Shown here: piece by piece, positions 24,208 through 32,311 of the stretch
Position numbering within the stretch: the first letter of the stretch is position 1
Layout of the letters: the number at the start of each line of letters is the position of its first letter
Assembly: GCA_024697405.1 (NCBI GenBank)
Contig: JAILFU010000034.1
Span: 1-45,163 of the forward strand
Length of the DNA: 45,163 nt
From: Prevotella sp.
GTDB lineage: Bacteria > Bacteroidota > Bacteroidia > Bacteroidales > Bacteroidaceae
Reading direction: 5' to 3'
Program-made: the position numbers and the translations under genes
The notes under the pieces: generated by a model
What the model was told of the DNA's origin: nothing
What the model saw: the letters and a program-made list of their open reading frames with translations, nothing else
Database searches by the model: none

Positions 24208-25695
24208 ATGAAGCTGAGAACTATTCGTATTATCCTGGCCACAGTATTTTTCGTGGGGCTGACGCTGCTGTTCCTCGACTTCACGGGGACTGCTCACGCA
24301 TGGCTTTCGTGGATGGCAAAGACACAGGCGCTGGAAGCAATTCTGGCGCTGAACGTGGTGGTCATTGTGGCGCTGGCCGTGCTGACGCTGGTCTTCGGTC
24401 GTATCTACTGCTCGGTCATCTGCCCGCTGGGCATTGTTCAGGACATCTTCGGCTGGCTGGGCAAAAAAGCAAAGAAAAACCGCTACTCCTACTCGAAGGA
24501 ATTGCGCTGGCTGCGCTACGGCATGCTGGGCGTGATGGTGGTGGCACTGGCGGCGGGCATTGGCAGCATCGTTCAGCTGCTGGCGCCTTACTCTGCCTTT
24601 GGCCGCATCATGACCATGATTTTCCAGCCGCTATGGAAGCTGGGCAACAATGTGCTGGCCTCGTTGGCCGAGCGCGCCGACAGCTATGCTTTCTATAGTG
24701 TCGATGTGTGGATGAAGTCACTGCCCGTGCTCATCATTGCGCTGTTGACGCTGGTGCTGCTGGCCGTGCTGGCGTGGAGAGGCGGCAGGACCTACTGCAA
24801 CACCGTCTGTCCGGTGGGCACGCTGCTTTCATTCCTGGCCCGCTTCTCCTGGCTGAAAATCCGCTTCGACGCGGACAAGTGTAAGAACTGTTCGCTCTGC
24901 ACGAAGAACTGCAAGGCATCGTGCATCGACTACAAGGCGCATACGGTGGATTATAGCCGTTGCGTGGTTTGCGGTGACTGTATTGCAAAATGCAAGTTCG
25001 GCGCGCTGAAGTATGCTGCTAGTTCTGGCCCTTCTGGAAACTCTGGCTCTTCTGGAGGTTCTGGCGGCACTAGCTCTGAACGCCGGTCCTTCTTGCTTTC
25101 CACTGCCATGCTCACCACTGCTGCCCTGGCCCAAGACAAGCTGGTGGATGGAGGACTGGCCATCATCCAGGCGAAGCAGAGTCCGAAGCGACTGACACCG
25201 CTGACGCCTCCGGGCTCATTGTCGGCCAAGAATATGGCTACCCGCTGCACGGGCTGCCAGCTCTGTGTGTCGGAATGTCCAAACGACGTACTGCGGCCTT
25301 CGGGCGAGCTGATGAGCCTGATGCAGCCTGTAATGGAGTACGACCGAGGATGGTGCCGTCCGGAGTGCACACGCTGCTCCGACGTTTGTCCAGCTGGAGC
25401 CATTAAACCCATTGATGTGGAGGAAAAGACTGCCATACAGATAGGCCACGCCATCGTCGTAGTCAAAGAGTGCATCTCCGCTCAGGGCAAAGATGAATGC
25501 GGCAATTGCGCCCGCCACTGCCCCACGGGAGCTATTGAAATGGTGCCCAGCGACCCTGCCGACGACCTCTCCCCCTCAGTGCCCGCCATTAATGAAAGCG
25601 TATGTATTGGCTGTGGAGCTTGCGAGTATGTATGTCCTGTTCGACCGCTGTCGGCCATACATGTAGAGGGACACGAGGTACATAGGAAGATATAA
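24208..25695 (+). CDS. NapH-NapG-like polyferredoxin fusion with internal twin-arginine motif
   Basis: The 495-residue protein has two halves. The first (about 1-270) is like NapH or CcoG-type quinol-linked ferredoxins: about four transmembrane helices, the cytosolic CPLG (about 72-75) and CPVG (201-204) motifs, and two 4Fe-4S clusters (CKNCSLCTKNC 225-235, CVVCGDCIAKC about 252-262). A Ser/Gly linker follows (about 272-290), then ERRSFLLSTAM (291-301), which looks like a Tat signal. The second half has four more cluster motifs (CTGCQLCVSEC, CTRCSDVC, CGNCARHC, CIGCGACEYVC), as in NapG. It probably carries electrons from quinol to the reductase encoded next, 65 bases downstream. It could also be read as a NosR-like protein, but the domain order fits NapH then NapG best. 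Confidence 0.8.
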   Translation: MKLRTIRIILATVFFVGLTLLFLDFTGTAHAWLSWMAKTQALEAILALNVVVIVALAVLTLVFGRIYCSVICPLGIVQDIFGWLGKKAKKNRYSYSKELRWLRYGMLGVMVVALAAGIGSIVQLLAPYSAFGRIMTMIFQPLWKLGNNVLASLAERADSYAFYSVDVWMKSLPVLIIALLTLVLLAVLAWRGGRTYCNTVCPVGTLLSFLARFSWLKIRFDADKCKNCSLCTKNCKASCIDYKAHTVDYSRCVVCGDCIAKCKFGALKYAASSGPSGNSGSSGGSGGTSSERRSFLLSTAMLTTAALAQDKLVDGGLAIIQAKQSPKRLTPLTPPGSLSAKNMATRCTGCQLCVSECPNDVLRPSGELMSLMQPVMEYDRGWCRPECTRCSDVCPAGAIKPIDVEEKTAIQIGHAIVVVKECISAQGKDECGNCARHCPTGAIEMVPSDPADDLSPSVPAINESVCIGCGACEYVCPVRPLSAIHVEGHEVHRKI

Positions 25696-25760
25696 AAGCC
25701 TTCCCTGTCCCCATCCCAAAGGGGAGGAAATACAGATAGAAAACGAAAGAACAGACCAAT

Positions 25761-27167
25761 ATGAAAAGAACGGATGAATTAACTGAACGCCTCTCCCGTC
25801 GCTCATTTTTAAAGATGTTAGGCGTGGGCGGTGCCGCCGCTTTGGCCGCCTGTGCCGGGAAAAAGAGTACAGAGGCTGCCCAGGACGAGTATAAGAACCA
25901 GGTGGAACCACCGAAGGGGAAGATGACCTTCCGCACCAACCCTACGACGGGCGACAAGGTGTCGCTGCTGGGCTATGGCATGATGCGCCTGCCTATGATA
26001 GAGGGCACCGAGGAGTTCGACCAGGAGATGATTAATCGGCAGATAGACTATGCGCTGGAGCATGGGGTGAACTATATCGACACTAGCCCTGTCTACTGTC
26101 GTGGACTCTCGGAGCGCTGCACAGGCATCGCCCTGAAAGCCCAGAACCGTCTGCCCCGCGACAAATACTTCGTGGCTACGAAGCTGTCGAACTTCGACCC
26201 CCGCTTCCAGTCGGCAGAGGGAGCTAAGAAGATGTACTACGACTCCATGTCGGAGCTGCAGGTGGACTATATTGACTACTACCTGCTGCATGCCATCGGC
26301 GGCAGCATGGATGAGTTCAACCGGCGTTATGTGGACAACGGCATCATGGACTTCCTTATGGAGGAGCGCAAGGCGGGCCGCGTGCGCAACCTGGGCTTCT
26401 CGTTCCACGGGCGGCAGGATGTGTTCGATGAGGTCATCGCCATGCACGACAAGTACCATTGGGATTTTGTGCAGATAGAGCTGAACTGGCTCGACTGGAA
26501 CTATGCCAACGAGATTAACGGCGGCAACGTCGATGCCAGCTACCTCTACGCCGAGCTGCAGAAGAAGGGCATCCCCGCCGTCATCATGGAACCCCTGCTG
26601 GGCGGCCGTCTGGCCAAGGTGCCAGGCTATGTGGCCAACGAGCTGAAGCAGCGTGACCCTGAGAAGAGCATCGCTTCGTGGGCCTTCCGCTATGCCGGCA
26701 CGCCTGAAGGCGTGCTTACTGTGCTCAGCGGCATGACCTTCATGGAGCATCTGAAGGATAATCTTTTGACATATTGTCCTTTACAGCCGTTATCTCAAGA
26801 AGAGCAGGAATTCCTCGACACAAAGATTGCCCACCAGATGATGGAGGAGGAAACCATCCCCTGCAACGCCTGCCAGTACTGCATGCCCTGTCCCTATGGC
26901 ATCGACATCCCCACCATCTTCACCCATTACAACACACTGAAGATAGAGGGCCGGCTACCGCAAGACGCCGGAGACCCGCAGTACCGCGAGAACCGCCGTC
27001 GCTATCTCATCAGCCTCGACCGTGTGGTGCCCCGCGAGCGCCAGCCAGACCACTGCATACAGTGCGGACGCTGCATCCACGAGAAGCACTGTCCCCAGCA
27101 AATCAACATCCCCAAAGAACTGGAGCGCATCAGCCTGCTGATAGAGGAACTGAAGAGGGTAAACTAA
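25761..27167 (+). CDS. Tat-exported aldo/keto reductase with C-terminal ferredoxin clusters
   Basis: The 468-residue protein starts with a twin-arginine signal (SRRSFLK, 12-18) that ends in a lipobox-like LAAC (Cys31). The barrel carries the aldo/keto reductase tetrad Asp107, Tyr112, Lys141 and His177 (YIDTSPVY, VATKLSNFD, YYLLHAIGG). The C-terminus has CNACQYCMPCPYGIDIP and CIQCGRCIHEKHCPQQINIP, two ferredoxin-like cluster sites. Members of this iron-sulfur subfamily usually lack a known substrate. Export is odd for an NAD(P)H enzyme, so electrons probably come through the clusters from the polyferredoxin encoded upstream. The AraC-type gene follows after 12 bases. Confidence 0.85.
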   Translation: MKRTDELTERLSRRSFLKMLGVGGAAALAACAGKKSTEAAQDEYKNQVEPPKGKMTFRTNPTTGDKVSLLGYGMMRLPMIEGTEEFDQEMINRQIDYALEHGVNYIDTSPVYCRGLSERCTGIALKAQNRLPRDKYFVATKLSNFDPRFQSAEGAKKMYYDSMSELQVDYIDYYLLHAIGGSMDEFNRRYVDNGIMDFLMEERKAGRVRNLGFSFHGRQDVFDEVIAMHDKYHWDFVQIELNWLDWNYANEINGGNVDASYLYAELQKKGIPAVIMEPLLGGRLAKVPGYVANELKQRDPEKSIASWAFRYAGTPEGVLTVLSGMTFMEHLKDNLLTYCPLQPLSQEEQEFLDTKIAHQMMEEETIPCNACQYCMPCPYGIDIPTIFTHYNTLKIEGRLPQDAGDPQYRENRRRYLISLDRVVPRERQPDHCIQCGRCIHEKHCPQQINIPKELERISLLIEELKRVN

Positions 27168-27179
27168 TAATAATAAATA

Positions 27180-27872
27180 ATGAAAGAGAGAATCGCAATA
27201 ACCGCCTTGTCGCTATTATTGGCAATTCCGTCCTGTCACGCACGGGCATTGACGCTGGCCGAGGCCGACGCCATCATTATCATACTATTATTCGTCGTGA
27301 CAGTGCTTCTTGTGCTGGGAGGCATCAGTCTGCATCATAACAGGGTTATCAGTAGGCGGAACGAGCAGCTTCTCCGAATACTCAATGCACTGGATGACTA
27401 CCGGGCCATTGTGGGTGACGGGTCATTGACGCTCGACGAGCAGGAACAGATGACGAAGAAAAAACAGCAGAAGCAGAAGACTGCCAAGGTTGTCCCAATG
27501 GACGAGAGCCAGTCCTTCTTTGTGAAGATGGATGCCCGCGTAAATAAGGAGAAACCCTTTACGAATCCAGATTTCAATCAGCAGGCACTGGCTGAGTTTA
27601 TGGGAGTCGATGTGGAGACGTTCTGCAAACTGGTACCGCGCTATAAGAATGCTGATAGGACGCTTGATTATATCAACTCCCTACGGGCAGAGTACGCAGC
27701 AAAAATACTCTTGGATCAATCGGACTGCTCGATGGACGACATGGCCGGCAAGTGTGGCTTCAAGGGGGCAGCGGCTTTCGTCAGTGCCTTCAAATTCGCC
27801 TTCGGCGTAACGCCGACGGACTACCTGAACAGTATGAGCCAGATGTTTAAGAAGAAAGGCATGTCACAATAG
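27180..27872 (+). CDS. Membrane-anchored AraC-type regulator
   Basis: The 230-residue protein has a signal-like first helix (about 5-22), a second hydrophobic helix (about 33-53) and a charged linker rich in Lys and Gln (about 90-108). Its C-terminal domain (about 120-220) is AraC-like: RTLDYINSLRAEYAAKILLD, then CSMDDMAGKCGFKGAAAFVSAFKFAFGVTPTDY in outline, which has the helix-turn-helix and the final GVTPTDY of this family. It ends the polyferredoxin-reductase operon and may control it from the membrane. AraC-type proteins tethered this way are frequent in Prevotella and Bacteroides. Confidence 0.8.
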   Translation: MKERIAITALSLLLAIPSCHARALTLAEADAIIIILLFVVTVLLVLGGISLHHNRVISRRNEQLLRILNALDDYRAIVGDGSLTLDEQEQMTKKKQQKQKTAKVVPMDESQSFFVKMDARVNKEKPFTNPDFNQQALAEFMGVDVETFCKLVPRYKNADRTLDYINSLRAEYAAKILLDQSDCSMDDMAGKCGFKGAAAFVSAFKFAFGVTPTDYLNSMSQMFKKKGMSQ

Positions 27873-27878
27873 GAACTG

Positions 27879-29456
27879 TCACTTCTCTTTTTCCACGATA
27901 TTCAGCATCTTTATGGTTGCCTTGATGGCGGCCTCCGTCTGGTCGGCGTCCAGACCGCGTGTGCGTAGCGGCCTTCCGTCGGCCATCTGCCAGGTGATGA
28001 CCGTCTGCACCAGTGCGTCGGTGCGTCCGCCGGGGGGGATGGTCACGGCGTAGTTGGCCAGCAGGGGGAAGGTGCGCCCCAGATATTCCTTGTATATCTT
28101 GCGCAAGGCTTTCACAAACGCATCATATTGTCCGTCGCCCGATGAGTGGCCTTCATACTGCTGTCCGTTGATTTCCATCTTCACATTTGCCAGAGGCTTC
28201 AGACCGTAGGCCAGCGACACCTGGTAGCTGACCAGCTTCACTTTGTCCTCGGTCACGTCGTGCTTCAGCACGTCGCTCACGATGAAGGGCAGGTCATCCT
28301 GCGTCACCACCTCCTTGCGGTCTCCCAGCTCAGTGATGCGCTTTGTCACCTTTTGTGTCTGCTCAGGTGTCAGTTCCAGTCCCAGCTCCTGCAGGTTGCG
28401 GGCAATATTGGCGCGGCCGCTGGTCTTGCCGAGGGCATACTCGCGTTTGCGTCCGAAGCGCTCGGGCACCAGCGCGTTGTGGTAGAGGCCGCCCTTCTGG
28501 TCACCGTCGGCATGCACGCCAGCCACCTGGGTGAAGACGTTGTCGCCAATAATGGGCTGGTTGGGGGCGATGGCTATGCCGCTGTAGCTCTCGACGAGCC
28601 GGCTCACGTCCATCATCTTCTCTTCGTTGATGTTCGTCTTGGCATTGAACTGGTCTTTCAGAATGACCTGCACGCTCGACAGCGGCGCATTGCCGCACCG
28701 CTCGCCCAGGCCGTTCACGGTGACGTGCAGTCCATGGGCACCGCTCAGTGCGGCGGCCAGCGAGTTGCTCACCGCCAGGTCGTAGTCGTTGTGGGCGTGG
28801 AAGTCGAAGTGCACCTCCGGATAGCGTTTCTTCATCTTCCTGAAGAACTCCACCACCTGCAGCGGGTTCATGATGCCCAGTGTGTCGGGGAGCATGAAGC
28901 GCCTGATACGTGGCGATTGGTCAATGGTCAATGCGTCCATCAGCCTGTAAACATATTCCGGCGACTCCTTCATGCCGCTCGACCAGTCCTCCAGGTAGAT
29001 GTTCACGCCGACGCCCTTCTCGTGTGCGTAGTTCACCACCTCTTTAATATCGCGTATATGCTCCTCGGGCGTCTTGCCCAGCTGTTCGCGGCAGTGGCGC
29101 AGCGAGCCCTTCGCAAGCAAGTTGAGCGTGCATGCGCCAGCGTCCACCAGCCAGTCTACCGACGTGTTGCCATCGACAAAGCCCAGCACCTCCACGCTTT
29201 CCAGGCGTCCTATCTGCCTGGCGTAGCGGCAGATCATTCTCACCGCCTCCTTCTCGCCCTCGCTGACGCGTGCCGATGCCACCTCGATGCGGTCTACGTT
29301 TAGGTCGCGCAGCAGCATGCGTGCAATCATCAGTTTCTCGTGGGGCAGGAAGCTCACGCCGCTCGTCTGTTCGCCGTCGCGCAGCGTGGAGTCCATGATT
29401 TCAATAAAGGGAGGGATGCGCTGATAGCTCTCCGTCTTGGGTGTTTGCTCGTTCAT
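27879..29456 (-). CDS. 2-isopropylmalate/citramalate synthase family protein
   Basis: The start is the ATG at 29454-29456; an in-frame TTG seven codons upstream lies inside the -7 promoter element and cannot be translated. The protein has 525 residues. The HMGL-like barrel starts with STLRDGEQTSGVSF and holds the metal site HAHND plus GLGERCGNAPL. The C-terminal 140 residues form the LeuA-type allosteric domain. It joins acetyl-CoA to a 2-oxo acid, either 2-oxoisovalerate (leucine) or pyruvate (isoleucine by citramalate). The segment GDQKGGLYHNALVPERFGRKRE does not settle which. No other leu gene is nearby. Confidence 0.85.
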   Translation of the reverse strand: MNEQTPKTESYQRIPPFIEIMDSTLRDGEQTSGVSFLPHEKLMIARMLLRDLNVDRIEVASARVSEGEKEAVRMICRYARQIGRLESVEVLGFVDGNTSVDWLVDAGACTLNLLAKGSLRHCREQLGKTPEEHIRDIKEVVNYAHEKGVGVNIYLEDWSSGMKESPEYVYRLMDALTIDQSPRIRRFMLPDTLGIMNPLQVVEFFRKMKKRYPEVHFDFHAHNDYDLAVSNSLAAALSGAHGLHVTVNGLGERCGNAPLSSVQVILKDQFNAKTNINEEKMMDVSRLVESYSGIAIAPNQPIIGDNVFTQVAGVHADGDQKGGLYHNALVPERFGRKREYALGKTSGRANIARNLQELGLELTPEQTQKVTKRITELGDRKEVVTQDDLPFIVSDVLKHDVTEDKVKLVSYQVSLAYGLKPLANVKMEINGQQYEGHSSGDGQYDAFVKALRKIYKEYLGRTFPLLANYAVTIPPGGRTDALVQTVITWQMADGRPLRTRGLDADQTEAAIKATIKMLNIVEKEK

Positions 29457-29474
29457 CTTTTGGAATTTTGCCTG

Positions 29475-29482
29475 CAAAGGTA
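29475..29482 (-). promoter_or_regulatory. -7 element of the LeuA/CimA-family gene
   Basis: TACCTTTG followed by CAGG on the minus strand ends 18 bases before the ATG. The predicted 5' leader is about 15 bases long, and the element excludes the upstream TTG as a start. Confidence 0.65.
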
Positions 29483-29496
29483 CTAAAATAGAAAAT

Positions 29497-29532
29497 GAAG
29501 AGCAAAGAAAAACTGCATTTTCTTTGCTCTTC
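29497..29532 (-). terminator. Intrinsic terminator of rpsA
   Basis: The 15-base arms 29497-29511 and 29518-29532 are perfect inverted complements with a six-base loop. On the minus strand the stem is followed by ATTTTCTATTTT. It separates rpsA from the next gene's promoter. Confidence 0.88.
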
Positions 29533-29564
29533 GTTGCGTAAGTTGCTTTAGGGTCAAGCGGGGG

Positions 29565-31352
29565 TTACTCGCTCTTCTCCATCTGAGCCTTCAGCTGAGC
29601 CAGCACGTCGATGTCGCCAAGCGAAGTGGAGGCAGCCACGTTCTCAATCTTCGGCGTGTCGTCCTTCTTCTGGGCACGCGGAGCGGCAGCCTTGCGGGCG
29701 GCACGCTTCTCGTCGCGCTGCTCGTCTTCGAAGGTGCGGCTGTGAGAGAGGATGATGCGCTTGCTGTCCTTGTTGAACTCGATGACCTTGAACGGGAGCA
29801 CCTCGCCCAGCTGAGCCTGGCTCTTGTCTTCCTTCACCAGGTGCTTCGGAGTGGCAAAGCCCTCGACGTTCTCCTCAAGCTGCACCACGGCGCCCTTCTC
29901 CAGGACTTCCGTAATCTTGCCCTCGTGAACGCTGCCCACGGTGTACTTCTCCTCGAAGGCATCCCATGGGTTGTCTTCCAGCTGCTTGTGGCCAAGCGAG
30001 AGACGACGGTTCTCCTTATCGATGTCGAGCACGATGACGTCGATGCTGTCGCCCACCTTTGTGAACTCTGAGGGGTGCTTCACCTTCTTCGTCCAGCTGA
30101 GGTCGCTGATGTGGATCAGTCCGTCGACACCCTCCTCCAGCTCTACGAAGACGCCGAAGTTGGTGAAGTTGCGCACCTTGGCGCTGTGCTTCGAGCCGAT
30201 GGGGTATTTCACGTCGATGGTCTCCCATGGATCTTCCTTCAGCTGCTTGATGCCGAGCGACATCTTGCGCTCGTCGCGGTCGAGGGTCAGGATGACAGCC
30301 TCCACCTCGTCGCCCACCTTCAGGAACTCCTGGGCGCTGCGCAGGTGCTGGCTCCACGACATCTCGCTGACGTGGATGAGGCCCTCTACGCCGGGCTGCA
30401 CCTCTACGAATGCGCCGTAGTCGGCAATGACGACAACCTTGCCCTTGATGTGGTCGCCCACCTTCAGGTCGGCGTCCAGCGCATCCCAAGGATGCGGTGT
30501 GAGCTGCTTCAGGCCGAGGGCGATGCGCTTCTTCTCCTCGTCGAAGTCGAGAATGACCACGTTGATCTTCTGGTCGAGCTCCACAACCTTCTTCGGGTCG
30601 TCGATGCGGCCCCAGCTGAGGTCGGTGATGTGGATGAGTCCGTCTACACCGCCCAGGTCTACGAACACGCCGTAGCTGGTGATGTTCTTCACGATACCCT
30701 CCAGGATCTGGCCCTTCTCCAGCTTCGAGATAATCTCCTGCTTCTGAGCCTCCAGTTCGGCCTCGATGAGGGCCTTGTGGCTTACGACAACATTGCGGAA
30801 CTCCTGGTTGATCTTCACAATCTTGAATTCCATCGTCTTGCCCACGAACTGGTCGTAGTCGCGTATGGGATGAACGTCAATCTGCGAGCCGGGCAGGAAT
30901 GCCTCGATGCCAAACACATCGACAATCATGCCACCCTTCGTGCGGCACTTGATGAAGCCCTGTACCACCTCCTCGTTGTCCAGAGCGGCGTTCACGCGGT
31001 CCCAAGCCATGCTCAGGCGGGCCTTCTTGTGGCTGAGCAGCAGCTTGCCGCTGCGGTCTTCCACGCTCTCCACGTAGACTTCCACAGTGTCGCCCTCTTT
31101 CAGGTCGGGGTTGTAGCGGAACTCAGTAGCGGGGATGATGCCGTCGCTCTTGTAGCCGATGTTCACTACCACCTCTTTCTTGTCGACGGAGATGACGCGG
31201 CCGTCTACCACCTGGTGGTCGGCCACCTTGTTCAGGGTTTCGGCGTAGGCCTTGTCCAGTTCTTCCTTGCTTACGTTGGCCACGGTGCCGTTTTCAAACT
31301 CGTCCCAGTTAAAGTCCTGGAGCGGCTGAACGTTCTTTGTTAATTCTGACAT
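29565..31352 (-). CDS. rpsA: 30S ribosomal protein S1
   Basis: S1 binds mRNA on the small subunit; it matters especially in Bacteroidetes, where Shine-Dalgarno sequences are mostly absent. The 595-residue protein has six S1 domains, seen as G-x-V...VD/VE...G-hydrophobic-hydrophobic-H patterns: VVDGRVISVDKKEVVVNIGY, VVQGFIKCRTKGGMIVDVFG, ILEGIVKNITSYGVFVDLGG, HIKGKVVVIADYGAFVEVQP, SAKVRNFTNFGVFVELEEG and VHEGKITEVLEKGAVVQLEE. The tail (about 540-595) is basic, then acidic, and low in complexity. A leader of about 130 bases with two stems precedes it, and a strong hairpin ends the transcript. Confidence 0.96.
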   Translation of the reverse strand: MSELTKNVQPLQDFNWDEFENGTVANVSKEELDKAYAETLNKVADHQVVDGRVISVDKKEVVVNIGYKSDGIIPATEFRYNPDLKEGDTVEVYVESVEDRSGKLLLSHKKARLSMAWDRVNAALDNEEVVQGFIKCRTKGGMIVDVFGIEAFLPGSQIDVHPIRDYDQFVGKTMEFKIVKINQEFRNVVVSHKALIEAELEAQKQEIISKLEKGQILEGIVKNITSYGVFVDLGGVDGLIHITDLSWGRIDDPKKVVELDQKINVVILDFDEEKKRIALGLKQLTPHPWDALDADLKVGDHIKGKVVVIADYGAFVEVQPGVEGLIHVSEMSWSQHLRSAQEFLKVGDEVEAVILTLDRDERKMSLGIKQLKEDPWETIDVKYPIGSKHSAKVRNFTNFGVFVELEEGVDGLIHISDLSWTKKVKHPSEFTKVGDSIDVIVLDIDKENRRLSLGHKQLEDNPWDAFEEKYTVGSVHEGKITEVLEKGAVVQLEENVEGFATPKHLVKEDKSQAQLGEVLPFKVIEFNKDSKRIILSHSRTFEDEQRDEKRAARKAAAPRAQKKDDTPKIENVAASTSLGDIDVLAQLKAQMEKSE

Positions 31353-31361
31353 GTTCTTGCT

Positions 31362-31449
31362 CCCCTATCACTAGGGGCTATGCTTGTCTGAACAGGCGTA
31401 TCAGACGGGGTTAATGGGTTGATAATCAGCTGGCATGCGGCGCCTGTTC
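31362..31449 (-). promoter_or_regulatory. Structured 5' leader of rpsA
   Basis: Two stems lie between promoter and start codon. GAACAGGCG (31390-31398) and CGCCTGTTC (31441-31449) form a perfect 9-bp stem closing a 42-base loop. Next to the start codon CCCCTA-GTGA-TAGGGG (31362-31377, read on the minus strand) forms a hairpin with a GNRA-type GUGA loop, nine bases before the ATG. Both could take part in feedback by S1 or control access to the start; this is inference. Confidence 0.55.
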
Positions 31450-31486
31450 CACCTGCCAGTAGCCCTTCGTGGGCATAAAACGGGCA

Positions 31487-31494
31487 CAAAGGTA
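31487..31494 (-). promoter_or_regulatory. -7 element of the rpsA promoter
   Basis: TACCTTTG on the minus strand matches the consensus. It implies a leader of about 130 bases, much longer than for other genes in the window. A good -33 TTTG is not seen. Confidence 0.6.
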
Positions 31495-31563
31495 CTCAAA
31501 AACTTTTAGATTAGTGCTCTCAGCCAGCCCTGTCTCCTATTATTTATGCTTTTTTAACGGAAA

Positions 31564-31583
31564 GGCAACGCTTTAGTGTTGCC
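31564..31583 (-). terminator. Hairpin after the cohesin-like/dockerin gene
   Basis: GGCAAC and GTTGCC, extended by further pairs including a G-T, form a stem 12 bases after the stop codon. On the minus strand it is followed by TTTCCGTTAAAAAAG, a weak T tract. It probably ends the BspA operon. Confidence 0.6.
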
Positions 31584-31594
31584 CCTCTTCCTCG

Positions 31595-32311
31595 TTATTC
31601 AGGCTCGCCTGTCGGTTTACTCAGCCGTGCATTATTTCCACCTGCAGAATTGAAGTACATGTAGAGTGTCTCGATGGCGTCAGCAGGAGTGATACTTCCG
31701 TCGCCGTTCAGATCGGCAGCATTAACGTTGAAACCTGATTGAGCCACGTTGAAGTAATGGTAGAGGATCATGATGGCATCGGCAGGCGTCACCCTGCCGT
31801 CGCTATTGACATCGCCGGGAACAAAGATGTTCACTCCGAACGAGAAATCGTCGAAGTCTACTTCTTTTTTATCCGTGTCACTGAAAATAATCTCTTCTAC
31901 TGTAGCGTTATAATTGCCTTTGCTGGCATTGGCGTCACAGCTGATAGTGATCTGTATGAGTTCACCGCTATTCCCCTTGAACGATTTGTTGGGGTAGGCA
32001 TATCCGAGGAAGTGATAGTTTCCGTCTTCGGCATTCTTACTGACATCCAAATTATGTCCGTTCGAGCGTTCTTCGTTGAATGATGCCACGAAAAGGTCGT
32101 TCTCGTCGGTCACTATGCTTATGCCGTCGGGAAAGGTTATGTCGAATTCAAAGGCAATATAATCCTTATCAGGATTGTTCAGCTCGATAGAGATGGTTTT
32201 CGTCTCACCTGCTTTTATAGCTACATTGCTGACAGTCAGTTCATCGGCCGAGGCATTGCCCACTACCGTGAGCAATGCCATCAACAACATTATTCTTATG
32301 TTCTTCATCAT
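31595..32311 (-). CDS. Secreted cohesin-like domain protein with dockerin
   Basis: The 238-residue protein has a signal peptide (about 1-22). Residues about 25-165 are a beta-sandwich resembling cohesin (TKTISIELNNPDKDYIAFEF, then SGELIQITI and GNYNATVEEIIFSD). Residues about 166-225 are a type I-like dockerin with two calcium loops, DVNSDGRVTPADA and DLNGDGSITPADA. The sandwich is a paralog of residues about 1798-1939 of the BspA protein encoded upstream (shared YHFL.Y..P...KGN.G and IIFSD). Its ATG overlaps the stop of that gene (ATGA), so the two are translationally coupled. Whether the dockerin binds the neighbour's sandwich is open. The short charged tail after the dockerin carries no obvious sorting signal. 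Confidence 0.82.
   Translation of the reverse strand: MMKNIRIMLLMALLTVVGNASADELTVSNVAIKAGETKTISIELNNPDKDYIAFEFDITFPDGISIVTDENDLFVASFNEERSNGHNLDVSKNAEDGNYHFLGYAYPNKSFKGNSGELIQITISCDANASKGNYNATVEEIIFSDTDKKEVDFDDFSFGVNIFVPGDVNSDGRVTPADAIMILYHYFNVAQSGFNVNAADLNGDGSITPADAIETLYMYFNSAGGNNARLSKPTGEPE

Noticed and set aside
25708..25725. Terminator between the polyferredoxin and reductase genes
   Set aside because: TCCCC/GGGGA is a five-base stem without a T tract. At most it is a weak processing signal within the operon.
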